Position numbers and translations under genes: made by a program. A stretch of 47,011 nt of DNA, taken from positions 1 through 47,011 of the IMG/VR virus record IMGVR_UViG_3300050821_002127; one strand, given 5' to 3'. The notes under the pieces were generated by a model. It was not told the DNA's origin. It made no database searches and saw only the letters and a program-made list of their open reading frames with translations. The stretch is from a virus. Positions 31,694 to 38,552 of the stretch are shown piece after piece (the first letter of the stretch is position 1; the number at the start of each line of letters is the position of its first letter).

Positions 31694-31862
31694 TTGCTTT
31701 AAGGGTTTGTATTAGTTTGTCGATAAGAATGTTAGCAGAGCTTTGCACGACAGAGCCGGGATGAAGGGAGCGTAGGTAGCTTTTGGCGTGGTTGGCCACG
31801 CGAATTGTGGTGCGTTCCCTTTCACTGAAGGGTAGCTCGGCATAGGGGTCAATGAGGCTCAT
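31455..31862 (-). CDS. Early protein with overlapping C-terminal region
   Basis: The 135-residue frame starts with a convincing helical domain (residues 1-80: ERTTIRVANHAKSYLRSL, SSANILIDKLIQTLKANGY). It continues as a low-complexity Ser/Pro/Lys-rich tail where it shares 239 bases with the next gene in another frame. Either the tail is real and the genes truly overlap, or an upstream frameshift ended this gene earlier in an ancestor. The ATG overlaps the preceding stop by 4 bases. Function unknown. Confidence 0.65.
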   Translation of the reverse strand: MSLIDPYAELPFSERERTTIRVANHAKSYLRSLHPGSVVQSSANILIDKLIQTLKANGYTDYDPAGFERAISECTIVLGNGRTTIDSEPRRQTNQSNDRHGATTMARQSASPPGKPANAGSVPGDAKKVKKGKST

Positions 31863-32386
31863 AGTATTTTGAACTTCCCCGGTTGAGACTCGTGCGGCAC
31901 TATGCCGACGTTGTAGATTGATTCAAGGTATTGAATCTGTTTTTCTTCTAGGCCGGAGACAACAAATACGGGTTTACTAGGAAAATTTCCGCTTGAAATC
32001 ATGTTGCATAGTATTTCAATAGCCCGTTCTGCTCCTTCAAATAACACCTCTACCCCAGCTTCGCTAGTGGTGTTTCTAACCGAAACTCCACCTTGGGGGC
32101 TGGCTTTGCTTGCCTTTATAGCTGCCCTAGAGCCAACCACTACAAACTCCCCTTGCATTGAAACTTCCGTTTCATCCCATATTTCTCTTAGGCGGGCGGT
32201 GTTGATTTCATCTACAGGATAGTTGTATAGAAGCTGTGCATTGCAGGCGTCTCGAAAGCGTGACGCGAAAGTATCTACAGAACGTGGCTTAGGATTAAAA
32301 GTTACGATTCCGGGGTACTCCGCAATCACCGCGGCAATGTGGCGAGCGTAGTCCTTAACAGCACTAATGCGGTGACTATGTCTCAT
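31859..32386 (-). CDS. Hypothetical early protein
   Basis: The 175-residue protein is unrecognised. The N-terminal half is helical (AVKDYARHIAAVIAEYPG, RFRDACNAQLLYN). The C-terminal half is beta-alpha (EFVVVGSRAAIKAS, ERAIEILCNMISSGN, KPVFVVSGLEEKQIQYLESIY), without a P-loop. It overlaps both neighbours by 4 bases. Its place before the nuclease block suggests an early takeover or recombination accessory function. Confidence 0.65.
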   Translation of the reverse strand: MRHSHRISAVKDYARHIAAVIAEYPGIVTFNPKPRSVDTFASRFRDACNAQLLYNYPVDEINTARLREIWDETEVSMQGEFVVVGSRAAIKASKASPQGGVSVRNTTSEAGVEVLFEGAERAIEILCNMISSGNFPSKPVFVVSGLEEKQIQYLESIYNVGIVPHESQPGKFKIL

Positions 32387-32595
32387 ATCCGTTCGTCGTA
32401 AAACTCACTCGCCATGCCACTTTCGTCTTCTTCGATTATAGTGGAGTTGTCTTTGACAGCCACAGTGCCGTTAAGACCGGAGACGTTAAAGACGTAGTCT
32501 CCAAGGATATTGGGGTTGTCGGGCAGCGGCGTAATCTCTTGACCGGGATAAAGGGGGTGTAAAAGCTCAATCATTTTTTGCTCGGTTTTAGACAT
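32383..32595 (-). CDS. Small acidic early protein
   Basis: The 70-residue protein starts MSKTEQKMIELLHPLYPG and has an acidic C-terminus (IIEEDESGMASEFYDE). The ATG chosen lies inside the end of the previous gene (8-base overlap); the frame is open further upstream, but that part reads as a shadow. The acidic, partly disordered character is common in small phage inhibitors. No function can be assigned. Confidence 0.6.
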   Translation of the reverse strand: MSKTEQKMIELLHPLYPGQEITPLPDNPNILGDYVFNVSGLNGTVAVKDNSTIIEEDESGMASEFYDERI

Positions 32596-32812
32596 AGATA
32601 GATAGTAACTCCTTTCGGGTTGGTTTTTTAGTTTTAGGTTTGCGGCGAGGCTTTGGCATGATAGCTTGTTGGGCTTCGATTCCATAGCGACCAAGGCGTT
32701 GGTATTTGATAATCTGACGGTCAGTAAGCTCTTTGCCCGTTGGGTCTTTCCACGCTGGTGCAATGCCGTGACGCATAGGCGCTGACCAGTTTTCTTTTAT
32801 GCGTATGTTCAT
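32588..32812 (-). CDS. Small basic early protein
   Basis: The 74-residue protein is strongly basic toward its end (KPRRKPKTKKPTRKELL) with an N-terminal part MNIRIKENWSAPMRHGIAPAW. A helix LTDRQIIKYQRLGRYG lies between. It could bind nucleic acid by charge. No family is recognised. Confidence 0.6.
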   Translation of the reverse strand: MNIRIKENWSAPMRHGIAPAWKDPTGKELTDRQIIKYQRLGRYGIEAQQAIMPKPRRKPKTKKPTRKELLSIYV

Positions 32813-32815
32813 TTA

Positions 32816-32878
32816 TTAGACTTCTTGATTTTTGTCGCTCTCATCCGGCGTTGGTTCGTTGGTGGAGGGGGTGGTCAT
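32816..32878 (-). CDS. Possible 20-residue peptide
   Basis: An ATG overlapping the stop of the zinc-ribbon gene (ATGA) opens a 20-codon frame rich in Thr, Pro, Asp and Glu, ending with TAA TAA before the next ATG. It fills the gap and follows the coupling pattern of its neighbours, but its length and low complexity make it doubtful. Confidence 0.25.
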   Translation of the reverse strand: MTTPSTNEPTPDESDKNQEV

Positions 32879-33234
32879 GGGCAATGGCAGGTTGTGTGGC
32901 CACATTTGGGGCAGAGCAGTTTCACTTCTAGTTGTTCCAAGGTTTCAATGTTCAATTCCATGTGGCGCCTTTTAGCGGCACGTTGCTCAAGCATTAACAG
33001 GCATGTTTGAAGGTTGTAGATAATAACCTCGTTCTCCACACAAGGAATTTGGTTTTGTAGATAACGAACCCGGTTCAGCAAACAGTGAATAACGTCCTGT
33101 AAAGTTGTGCCCGGATAGGACGAGGTATTTCCCGGATACCTCAGTCCTTGACGCTTCACGAATTGAAGAACTTGTTTACATTTACCGTCTATTGAAAGAA
33201 GCTCATACTTGTGGCCTACGTCTATAATGTTCAT
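32875..33234 (-). CDS. Helical-hairpin protein with C-terminal zinc knuckle
   Basis: The 119-residue protein has a segment KCKQVLQFVKRQGLRYPGN followed by GTTLQDVIHCLLNRVRYLQNQIP and VENEVIIYNLQTCLLMLEQRAAKR, which form a likely two-helix hairpin. It ends in CPKCGHTTCHCP, a zinc-knuckle-like cysteine cluster. The hairpin resembles a widespread small phage family (GTT-QEV-RALIDR type). In shape it also recalls the Acb2/Tad1 anti-defence hairpin domain, though I cannot confirm homology. The ATG at 33234 follows GGAGGGGG by 5 bases and overlaps the preceding stop. Confidence 0.7.
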   Translation of the reverse strand: MNIIDVGHKYELLSIDGKCKQVLQFVKRQGLRYPGNTSSYPGTTLQDVIHCLLNRVRYLQNQIPCVENEVIIYNLQTCLLMLEQRAAKRRHMELNIETLEQLEVKLLCPKCGHTTCHCP

Positions 33235-33359
33235 ATTTTCCCCCTCCAATTCCACCGCAGGAATGCTTCGAGGCGTTGGTGTTCAGATTTCATTGAGCCT
33301 CGTAAATGCCAACCCTCATCTTCAGTCCACTTAATATGCTTGCAGCAAACATTTTTCAT
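33231..33359 (-). CDS. Tiny coupled early gene, 42 residues
   Basis: The frame encodes a small protein starting MKNVCCKHIKWTEDEGWHL and ending EAFLRWNWRGKI. Both ends overlap neighbouring genes as ATGA, the same stop-start design used on both sides. Cys-Cys-x-His near the start could bind metal. It is too short for standard gene callers but the coupling makes it credible. Confidence 0.55.
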   Translation of the reverse strand: MKNVCCKHIKWTEDEGWHLRGSMKSEHQRLEAFLRWNWRGKI

Positions 33360-33484
33360 TTCTCGTCCTTTCTGGCTTTGCGCCATAAGTAAAATCCGAG
33401 TTCAATCGTCAGATACAATGCCAAAACCGGAAAGAAGCTCGGCATCCCTACGCGGACAAGTTCACAGATGTATTGCCAAATCAT
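33356..33484 (-). CDS. Tiny membrane protein, 42 residues
   Basis: The product, starting MIWQYICELVRVG, has one hydrophobic segment (MPSFFPVLALYLTIELGFYLW) and a basic-charged tail (RKARKDEK). AAAGGA sits seven bases before the ATG. In-frame starts further upstream would overlap the coiled-coil gene. It overlaps the next gene by 4 bases. A small inner-membrane protein of unknown role. Confidence 0.55.
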   Translation of the reverse strand: MIWQYICELVRVGMPSFFPVLALYLTIELGFYLWRKARKDEK

Positions 33485-33578
33485 TTGTCGTCCTTTTGCT
33501 TTCGTTCGAGGGCGCGGAGACGTTCCTGAATTGAGCATCGTCAATCTGAGCCTGCAATGTTTTAAATGCTTGCTTCAT
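33481..33578 (-). pseudogene. Small coiled-coil gene with apparent -1 frameshift
   Basis: An ATG preceded by AAAGGA starts MKQAFKTLQAQIDDAQ. Stepping back one base at the CAA codon (33531-33533) continues as QERLRALERKQKDDK and ends in a TGA overlapping the next ATG, as elsewhere in this operon. The zero frame instead gives a poor 22-residue tail and overruns into the next gene. So either one base is wrong or lost, or the ribosome shifts. The end closely resembles that of the gene at 33821 (LERKEKEDGK). Confidence 0.4.
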
Positions 33579-33593
33579 ATTTCCTTTGAAGGG

Positions 33594-33824
33594 TCATTTG
33601 ATTGCTCCTGTTTCGATTAAGCCTTTGATACGGTCACAGAGCTTTTGACCAGATTCGATGTCAGACTTCACTTGAAAAAGAACGCGTCGGTAGTATGCCT
33701 TGTCCTCAACCGCTGAACTCTTAACTACGCCTTCAAGGGCAACCCGCGCTTTGTCAAGCCACACCAAATCGTAGTTCGTTTGATTGATGTCATTTTGCGC
33801 TTCGATTAACGATGGCAGGCTCAC
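33594..33824 (-). CDS. Small helical early protein, 76 residues
   Basis: The GTG start overlaps the previous stop (GTGA) and has a strong AAGGAGG seven bases upstream. The protein is helical (SLIEAQNDINQTNYDLVWLDKARVAL, YRRVLFQVKSDIESGQKLCDRIKGL) and could form a coiled coil. It is not recognised. Confidence 0.65.
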   Translation of the reverse strand: MSLPSLIEAQNDINQTNYDLVWLDKARVALEGVVKSSAVEDKAYYRRVLFQVKSDIESGQKLCDRIKGLIETGAIK

Positions 33825-33964
33825 TTCCCGTCCTCCTTTTCTTTGCGTTCGAGCATGTCCTTAATACGGGTCAATCTCTGTAATGCGGCGAACACACACA
33901 AGCCGACGATAACCGAATTGGCCTGTAACCCACACAACCATGCAAGTATGAGGTTTCCTATCAC
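33821..33964 (-). CDS. Tiny membrane protein with charged tail, 47 residues
   Basis: This frame fills the gap between two longer genes and is joined to both by GTGA overlaps. It encodes a hydrophobic region (NLILAWLCGLQANSVIVGLCVFAAL) followed by a charged tail ending LERKEKEDGK. It shares the tail pattern with the frameshifted gene at 33481. Topology suggests an inner-membrane protein with a cytoplasmic coiled tail; role unknown. Confidence 0.55.
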   Translation of the reverse strand: MIGNLILAWLCGLQANSVIVGLCVFAALQRLTRIKDMLERKEKEDGK

Positions 33965-35412
33965 TTCTCACCCCCGCGACTCGCTTGCCATTTGATGATG
34001 TGCGATAAGCGAGCCAGCAATTGTTTGGCAACATATTCTGCTTCGTCACCTGTAAATTCTTCGCCAAAGTCGTATTTTCCTTCGGCGATACATTGAAGGC
34101 CGATTTCCAGTCCTTTCAATTCTTCAAGGGCATCAAACTCCCCCTCGTCGTCGGCTTGTGGTGGGACATACTCTTTCAATCGTTCGTGAATCAGCTCGCG
34201 GATATGTTTTACACGACTAGCACCACGCATCCAACCTTGAACTCCTTCGAGTATCTCATCAGCTTTCTCAAGTGCTGACTTTTCTTCATGGCTTACCGGC
34301 AACCTCTCCTTCACGCTGAACGGCTTTGGGGGTTGGTGTTGTGATTCAGACTGCTTTAAACGGGCCTCCATATTCTCAAAACGGTTCCGTAACAAGAACC
34401 AATCAGGGTTGGCGGCTTTGCCTTTAATTTCAGTTGTGAGACTGTTAATAATGTTAATTGTTTCCCGTGTCCAAGGAAACTGTTCACCCTCCCCTTGCAG
34501 CGGTTGGGAGGGTGGCCCGTTAGTCACTCCCGGGCCTTTGCTGGCGCTTGGGATAGACTCCTCTTGGCTTGAGGAAGTCTGGGTCAATGTCGCGCATTTC
34601 GCATCACCTTCCTTTCGTGGTTTGAATTGTTGGCAAAGGCAGTATAAACAAACATGACTTTGTGAATCATGGCTCTGCTCCATGTGCCCACACTCACACA
34701 CCTGCTCGCTCTTGGGCTGGTTCTGCTCCATGATTGAAGTGGGCTTAGCGCCGGGAATTGCACCCAGTTCGTCAGAGGCGGATTTCACGGAATGTTCCTG
34801 ACTGCCAGCGCCAGCCTTCAGTCTCTCGTTCTCGTCTGCATTACTGTCATGCTCCGCTAAGATTGTCTGCCCCATGATGGCTTGGGCTTCGGTGGGGGTG
34901 ATTTCTTGCCATTCAACATGGTGTTTCCACTTTTCAATATCAGCGATACCGTGTTGAGGATACCACTGGTGAGGTGGCATCCAGCAAAAGAACTTTAGAT
35001 TTTGGTCGACTTTGAAAAGGTCTTTGCCCTCCTTCACAAAATGAATCCAATACCTCGGCCATTGCTCCTGCTTCTTTGGTCTGCGGATGGCGATGATGTT
35101 ATCATAATTCTTCAACAGCTCATTTGGAGTTGTATCAAGGTGATTCCACAGGCGTTTCCACTCGACGCCATCACTTGTAAATTCAGCGTCTTTGCTAATG
35201 CAAGTATCTCCTTCAACAATCTCCATCTCCTGCCCCGCAGCGTTGGTGCCGGGTTTAATGAGACGGCGATGCCTACTGTCACATGGCCATTTCTTTGTTT
35301 GTGGACAAACTCTCCATTCACCGTCATCATATAAACACTCATCCCCCTCCTTCGCATCCGGCGGGTTCATCCACCACCAACAGCCTTGTTCGTCTATTTC
35401 ACAATATGCCAT
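33961..35412 (-). CDS. Large hypothetical early protein with zinc-knuckle motif
   Basis: The 483-residue protein is unrecognised as a whole. The first 170 residues hold repeated short beta modules (DECLYDDGEWRVC, DAEFTSDGVEWKRLW, YWIHFVKEGKDLFKV). A middle Cys/His cluster (CECGHMEQSH ... CLYCLCQQF) fits a small zinc knuckle seen in several phage proteins. Later comes PFSVKERLPVSHEE (DUF551-like wording) and a helical acidic C-terminus. Low-complexity linkers separate the parts, giving a mosaic look. ACGAAAGG sits before the start. It may be several fused small domains. Confidence 0.65.
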   Translation of the reverse strand: MAYCEIDEQGCWWWMNPPDAKEGDECLYDDGEWRVCPQTKKWPCDSRHRRLIKPGTNAAGQEMEIVEGDTCISKDAEFTSDGVEWKRLWNHLDTTPNELLKNYDNIIAIRRPKKQEQWPRYWIHFVKEGKDLFKVDQNLKFFCWMPPHQWYPQHGIADIEKWKHHVEWQEITPTEAQAIMGQTILAEHDSNADENERLKAGAGSQEHSVKSASDELGAIPGAKPTSIMEQNQPKSEQVCECGHMEQSHDSQSHVCLYCLCQQFKPRKEGDAKCATLTQTSSSQEESIPSASKGPGVTNGPPSQPLQGEGEQFPWTRETINIINSLTTEIKGKAANPDWFLLRNRFENMEARLKQSESQHQPPKPFSVKERLPVSHEEKSALEKADEILEGVQGWMRGASRVKHIRELIHERLKEYVPPQADDEGEFDALEELKGLEIGLQCIAEGKYDFGEEFTGDEAEYVAKQLLARLSHIIKWQASRGGEK

Positions 35413-35446
35413 ATTAGCCTTTCGTTTGGTTCTAGGTTTAAGGCTA

Positions 35447-35463
35447 GAGCGGCTTTGCCGCTC
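35447..35463 (-). other. 7-bp hairpin in leader of the 483-residue gene
   Basis: GAGCGGC and GCCGCTC pair perfectly around a three-base loop, 35 bases upstream of the ATG. A weaker 5-bp hairpin lies at 35490-35507. On the minus strand neither is followed by a run of T. They may be a weak terminator of the upstream gene or a leader structure. The rest of this 186-base gap shows nothing else I can support. Confidence 0.4.
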
Positions 35464-35598
35464 CAGTTGTTAAAACTAGGATGGTTGGAGAGGGACTGAT
35501 TACCCTCATTGGTCGTCACCACTCGCGGAGCATGTTTCAGCGTGGGTTACGGCACCCCTGACGCGGCTGTCTATATTCCAGCATCCAACCATAAACCA

Positions 35599-36300
35599 TT
35601 ATGCGTACGTGTTCTTCTCTCTCCACGCCATGTGCGCCTTGATAGCATTGGCAAGATTGACTCGGTTAAGCGCCTTGTCCTCAGTGCGGAACGGCTCAAA
35701 CTCAATGCCGTCTTTCTTGAAGATTTTTTCAGCCTTCTCTTGCGAGCCATTGAGGATGTTTTGGTCGGCAAGAGCGAGCCACTTCTCGTTCGGCTCCTTG
35801 GTCTTGCGCTCGGCCTTGGGAGTCTCTTTGGCAGTAACGCGCAAGTGGATTTTGTCAGCCAAGTGTTGCAACTGCATCCAGAGGCTATCAATCTTTTTGT
35901 CTGCCTCCGCGCCTTGGTCGACGGTAAATCCCGGCGCCGTGAACTCGCCGTTGGCCACAGCCGCCACAAAGCGGTCAAGATACTTGGCCTCGGGTTCGTT
36001 CCAGACTTGCTTGGTTGACTTCTCTGTAAGCTTCTTGCCGTCAACTTCCTTTTCTGTTTCAACCTCAACTTCGTCCCAGATTGGTTGGAAGTTGGTCTTG
36101 GTGTAGACTGCCTCGGCGAGCTTGTCACGGCCTTCGACGAGGCATGACTTCTGGCGTCTGTCCATGTTCACGATATGAACGACGCGGGCAAGGCTACCGG
36201 CATCAGCCAGCACTTCCTTGAAGCCTTCGTCACTTGTCTCGTACTGTTCAATCAAAAAGCCCTTGGGGAGCTTGAGCGAACTAACGTGTTCTTTTTTCAT
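35599..36300 (-). CDS. Hypothetical early protein, 233 residues
   Basis: The protein starts MKKEHVSSLKLPKGFLIEQYETSDEGF and continues with mixed alpha/beta segments (EVLADAGSLARVVHIVNMDRRQKSC, EGRDKLAEAVY). A charged middle rich in Lys and Glu and a helical end (NRVNLANAIKAHMAWREK) follow. No motif is recognised. The ATG is chosen over one eight codons upstream because the extra residues are an unlikely start; the Shine-Dalgarno is weak. Its size and early position suggest a host-takeover or DNA-binding role, unproven. Confidence 0.65.
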   Translation of the reverse strand: MKKEHVSSLKLPKGFLIEQYETSDEGFKEVLADAGSLARVVHIVNMDRRQKSCLVEGRDKLAEAVYTKTNFQPIWDEVEVETEKEVDGKKLTEKSTKQVWNEPEAKYLDRFVAAVANGEFTAPGFTVDQGAEADKKIDSLWMQLQHLADKIHLRVTAKETPKAERKTKEPNEKWLALADQNILNGSQEKAEKIFKKDGIEFEPFRTEDKALNRVNLANAIKAHMAWREKNTYA

Positions 36301-36391
36301 CTTGTTTTGTTTTCTAATAGGCACTAAGGCCCGTTGGTTATGCCCTTACGAAGCGAGAGCGGTGACGCTTTTCTTAGACTAAGAAAGCTTG

Positions 36392-36664
36392 TTAGATAGA
36401 AAAGGTCTTGGCTTTTGCAACAAAATCGTCAATCTCTTTGATTCGCGCCATAAGGCGGTCGCGTTCAGCATCTAGGTTCAGTATCTCGGCATGAATGGCG
36501 CGTTGGTGTTCGCGGATTACGGCTAAGGGGCTGCCGTCGTTGATTATGGCAGGTTGCTTGTGCCGGCCACGGCAACGCTCCGGGTGCTTTTCCCGAACAT
36601 GCAAGGTCATCTGGTGCGGGTTCTTTGCGATATGGTCGCATGTTGTGCATTTACACTCTGGCAT
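36392..36664 (-). CDS. C2H2 zinc-finger protein with coiled coil
   Basis: The 90-residue protein has a classic C2H2 layout near the N-terminus: CTTC, then a 12-residue spacer, then HVREKH, with an extra Cys after it. The second half is a charged helix (EILNLDAERDRLMARIKEIDDFVAKA) likely to dimerise. Such proteins in phages are thought to bind DNA or RNA. AAAAGG precedes the start. It may be an early transcription regulator; the target is unknown. Confidence 0.65.
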   Translation of the reverse strand: MPECKCTTCDHIAKNPHQMTLHVREKHPERCRGRHKQPAIINDGSPLAVIREHQRAIHAEILNLDAERDRLMARIKEIDDFVAKAKTFSI

Positions 36665-36724
36665 ATTGGGCCTTTTCTTTCTAGTGAAGTTTCTATACGA
36701 AACCCCACGGGGTTGTTTTTTATG

Positions 36725-36961
36725 TTATACTTTCTTTACCGTGTAATTATTAACCATCCAAGCTCTTTTTCTAGCTTTGGTGCGGCGTCGACGAAGCGGC
36801 CTTACTACCAAGTGGTGGATAAGAACGAAGCCCACAACTCCGCCAGAGACAAAGGCTAGTACTATTGTATAGCGGAGTGTGAGCCATTCAAAAACCATTT
36901 CCTTAAGCGGCATTTCAAAGTCGACGCCAGAGAACAAACCTTTCTCTTCGTCGTTGGGCAT
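36725..36961 (-). CDS. Small membrane protein with basic tail
   Basis: The 78-residue protein has an acidic N-terminus, one hydrophobic helix (YTIVLAFVSGGVVGFVLIHHLVV) and a strongly basic tail (RPLRRRRTKARKRAW), so the tail should face the cytoplasm. It is unlikely to be the holin, being in the early unit. It could alter host membrane function or exclude other phages. Confidence 0.6.
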   Translation of the reverse strand: MPNDEEKGLFSGVDFEMPLKEMVFEWLTLRYTIVLAFVSGGVVGFVLIHHLVVRPLRRRRTKARKRAWMVNNYTVKKV

Positions 36962-36970
36962 TGGTGTTGT

Positions 36971-37231
36971 TCACGACATGCTCGCAATAAAATCCTTGGC
37001 CATTTCGCTGCTGAGGTGCGTAGCGACCATCTCTATAAGTTCTTCTTTGGAGTAATCGGCCAAGTGCCGGCGAAACTCGTTATGCAACACGGTAAAAGTA
37101 CAGCCGGCTTCGTACGACTTCTCAACAAAGTCCTCTGGCCCGCGTTCCATGATTGACGTTATAGCCTCACGCTTGACGGTTGTAAGCTTTTTACTGGTTT
37201 CCTTCACCATTTCGACTGTTAGCTTTTCCAT
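36971..37231 (-). CDS. Small helical early protein
   Basis: The 86-residue protein is helical and charged (VEMVKETSKKLTTVKREAITSI, FRRHLADYSKEELIEMVATHL). AAAGGAAAG precedes the ATG by about eight bases, a good Shine-Dalgarno. No family recognised. Confidence 0.65.
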   Translation of the reverse strand: MEKLTVEMVKETSKKLTTVKREAITSIMERGPEDFVEKSYEAGCTFTVLHNEFRRHLADYSKEELIEMVATHLSSEMAKDFIASMS

Positions 37232-37262
37232 ACTTTTCTTTCCTTTTGTTTGTGGTTGTTTA

Positions 37263-37499
37263 CTAAACAGAAATCATCGGAAAGCGTTCCACATGCCAAT
37301 GCTCACATGGCACCTCTGCATATAGTTCGTTAGGGCAAAAGTAGAGCAAAAACTTAACTCGGTTCTTAAGCTCTAGCTTGTCGCGTAGAGAAACAGGCAC
37401 GCGAGCTAGGGTGCAAGAAAGAGCAACTGATAGCTCGAAAGGCGACGGGCCAGAGGCAATTAGCTTGAGGCCGCTGCTATGCACGGCTAGCACAGTCAC
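37263..37499 (-). CDS. Small early protein, 78 residues
   Basis: GTG overlaps the preceding stop (GTGA) and opens a protein starting MTVLAVHSSGLKLIASG and including LRDKLELKNRVKFLLYFCPNEL. It appears alpha/beta with a Cys/His-containing end (CEHWHVERF). Not recognised. Confidence 0.6.
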   Translation of the reverse strand: MTVLAVHSSGLKLIASGPSPFELSVALSCTLARVPVSLRDKLELKNRVKFLLYFCPNELYAEVPCEHWHVERFPMISV

Positions 37500-37690
37500 A
37501 ACCCACACGCCTTTCTAAACTTGGCTTCGTTAAAGCGGGGGTTTTGTTTTGCCACTTTAATCACCATATCTATTTCGATTGCTCGAATGTCAGCATAGAC
37601 TGATTTGTCTATGTTAGGTACATGTGCAAACCTTTCGTATTGCTGGTAGATGTCTCGCGCAAACGCCTTAAAGTCTTTCTTGGTCATCAT
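37496..37690 (-). CDS. Small early protein, 64 residues
   Basis: The protein, starting MMTKKDFKAFARDIYQQYERF, is helical and basic. Its first ATG overlaps the stop of the previous tiny gene, which is why I choose it over a GTG 15 bases upstream. Unknown function. Confidence 0.6.
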   Translation of the reverse strand: MMTKKDFKAFARDIYQQYERFAHVPNIDKSVYADIRAIEIDMVIKVAKQNPRFNEAKFRKACGL

Positions 37691-37815
37691 TGCGTTGTCC
37701 CCCACATTTTGCCGTTCGGTTTGTTTTTACGTTTTTGGGCTTGTGGGTTCTTTCCGGTAGTAGCTCTGACTGTTTTACGCCACAATCTGATTCTAGCTTT
37801 GGTGTTATTGTTCAC
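37687..37815 (-). CDS. Tiny basic protein, 42 residues
   Basis: A GTG with GAAAGG seven bases upstream opens a very basic protein (MNNNTKARIRLWRKTVR, then AQKRKNKPNGK). Its stop overlaps the next ATG and its start overlaps the previous stop (GTGA). Small, highly basic early proteins in phages often bind nucleic acid or host RNA polymerase; nothing here proves it. Confidence 0.55.
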   Translation of the reverse strand: MNNNTKARIRLWRKTVRATTGKNPQAQKRKNKPNGKMWGTTQ

Positions 37816-37961
37816 TTTGATACCTTTCTTTGCTTGTTATTCCTAACACTCACCACTTGTCGCGCGGCAAGCTTTTTAGACATCCCTTTACCCACCGGCA
37901 CCATGACGCGGCCAAAGCGAGCGAAATATGTGCGGGGCTTGGTTGGCAAAATGCTATACAT
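37812..37961 (-). CDS. Tiny basic protein, 49 residues
   Basis: The frame starts MYSILPTKPRTYFARFGRV and ends in basic residues (SVRNNKQRKVSK). It overlaps the preceding gene by 8 bases and the next one by 4 (GTGA). It fills a gap otherwise left empty. Unknown function. Confidence 0.5.
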   Translation of the reverse strand: MYSILPTKPRTYFARFGRVMVPVGKGMSKKLAARQVVSVRNNKQRKVSK

Positions 37962-38268
37962 AAATATCCACGCTAGGCTTGGCCTTGCCACTAAGCTTTA
38001 CTCGCGCTTCGCGCTCAGGGCTGGATAACTGCTCGCGTTCTTGCTCTTCACACTCCAACCACTCCTTATGCACAGTTAGCACTTGGTTGTCGCTTCTAAC
38101 AATCGCGGCCAAGATACCATCCGTAGCCATTACTAACCCGTGCATATTTGACAGGCCGCAAGGGTGGGCGAGAAATGGCTTGGTTAGACGCCAATAGCCT
38201 TTGAGACGGCCAGGTGGACGGAAGCTGGTTGCGTGGCAAAATTGGCTGAATGAGCTATATTGCGACAT
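37954..38268 (-). CDS. Hypothetical early protein, 104 residues
   Basis: The protein starts MSQYSSFSQFCHATSFRPPG and contains a beta-like centre (HGLVMATDGILAAIVRSDNQVLTVH) followed by an acidic helix (EWLECEEQEREQL). It overlaps the genes on both sides by 8-14 bases. Not recognised. Confidence 0.65.
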   Translation of the reverse strand: MSQYSSFSQFCHATSFRPPGRLKGYWRLTKPFLAHPCGLSNMHGLVMATDGILAAIVRSDNQVLTVHKEWLECEEQEREQLSSPEREARVKLSGKAKPSVDIYV

Positions 38269-38518
38269 TATACTCCTTAGCGGCGTGCTTTAATAACTCT
38301 TCTTCACTACCGACATGTAAATGACAAAAGTCCCGCTTACGGCTCCAATATTCTAGTTTTTCTTCGTATGAAAGCTTGCCGTCACCTTGCATAAATTGAA
38401 CTTTAGTTCCAGTTCTTTTTGCTATACTGCAAATAACGGCCATATTGTAGTCCATACCAACGAAGCCGTTAAGCTTTAAATCCGATTTTGCTTTCTCCAT
38501 TAGGTCTATCATTGCCAT
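38255..38518 (-). CDS. Hypothetical early protein, 87 residues
   Basis: The protein is helical in the first half (MIDLMEKAKSDLKLNG, MAVICSIAKRTGTKV) and charged in the second (YEEKLEYWSRKRDFCHLHV, EEELLKHAAKEYN). No motif recognised. It overlaps the next gene by 14 bases. Confidence 0.65.
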   Translation of the reverse strand: MAMIDLMEKAKSDLKLNGFVGMDYNMAVICSIAKRTGTKVQFMQGDGKLSYEEKLEYWSRKRDFCHLHVGSEEELLKHAAKEYNVAI

Positions 38519-38552
38519 AAGTTACCCGGCGCACTGTCCAGGTAAATTTTGA

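Noticed and set aside
33861-34067. 68-residue minus frame across the 33.96-kb junction
   Set aside because: It competes with the better 47-residue GTGA-coupled frame and with the end of the 483-residue gene.
35571-36128. 185-residue minus-strand frame rich in Arg, Ser and Lys
   Set aside because: It is a frame-shifted shadow of the 233-residue early protein.
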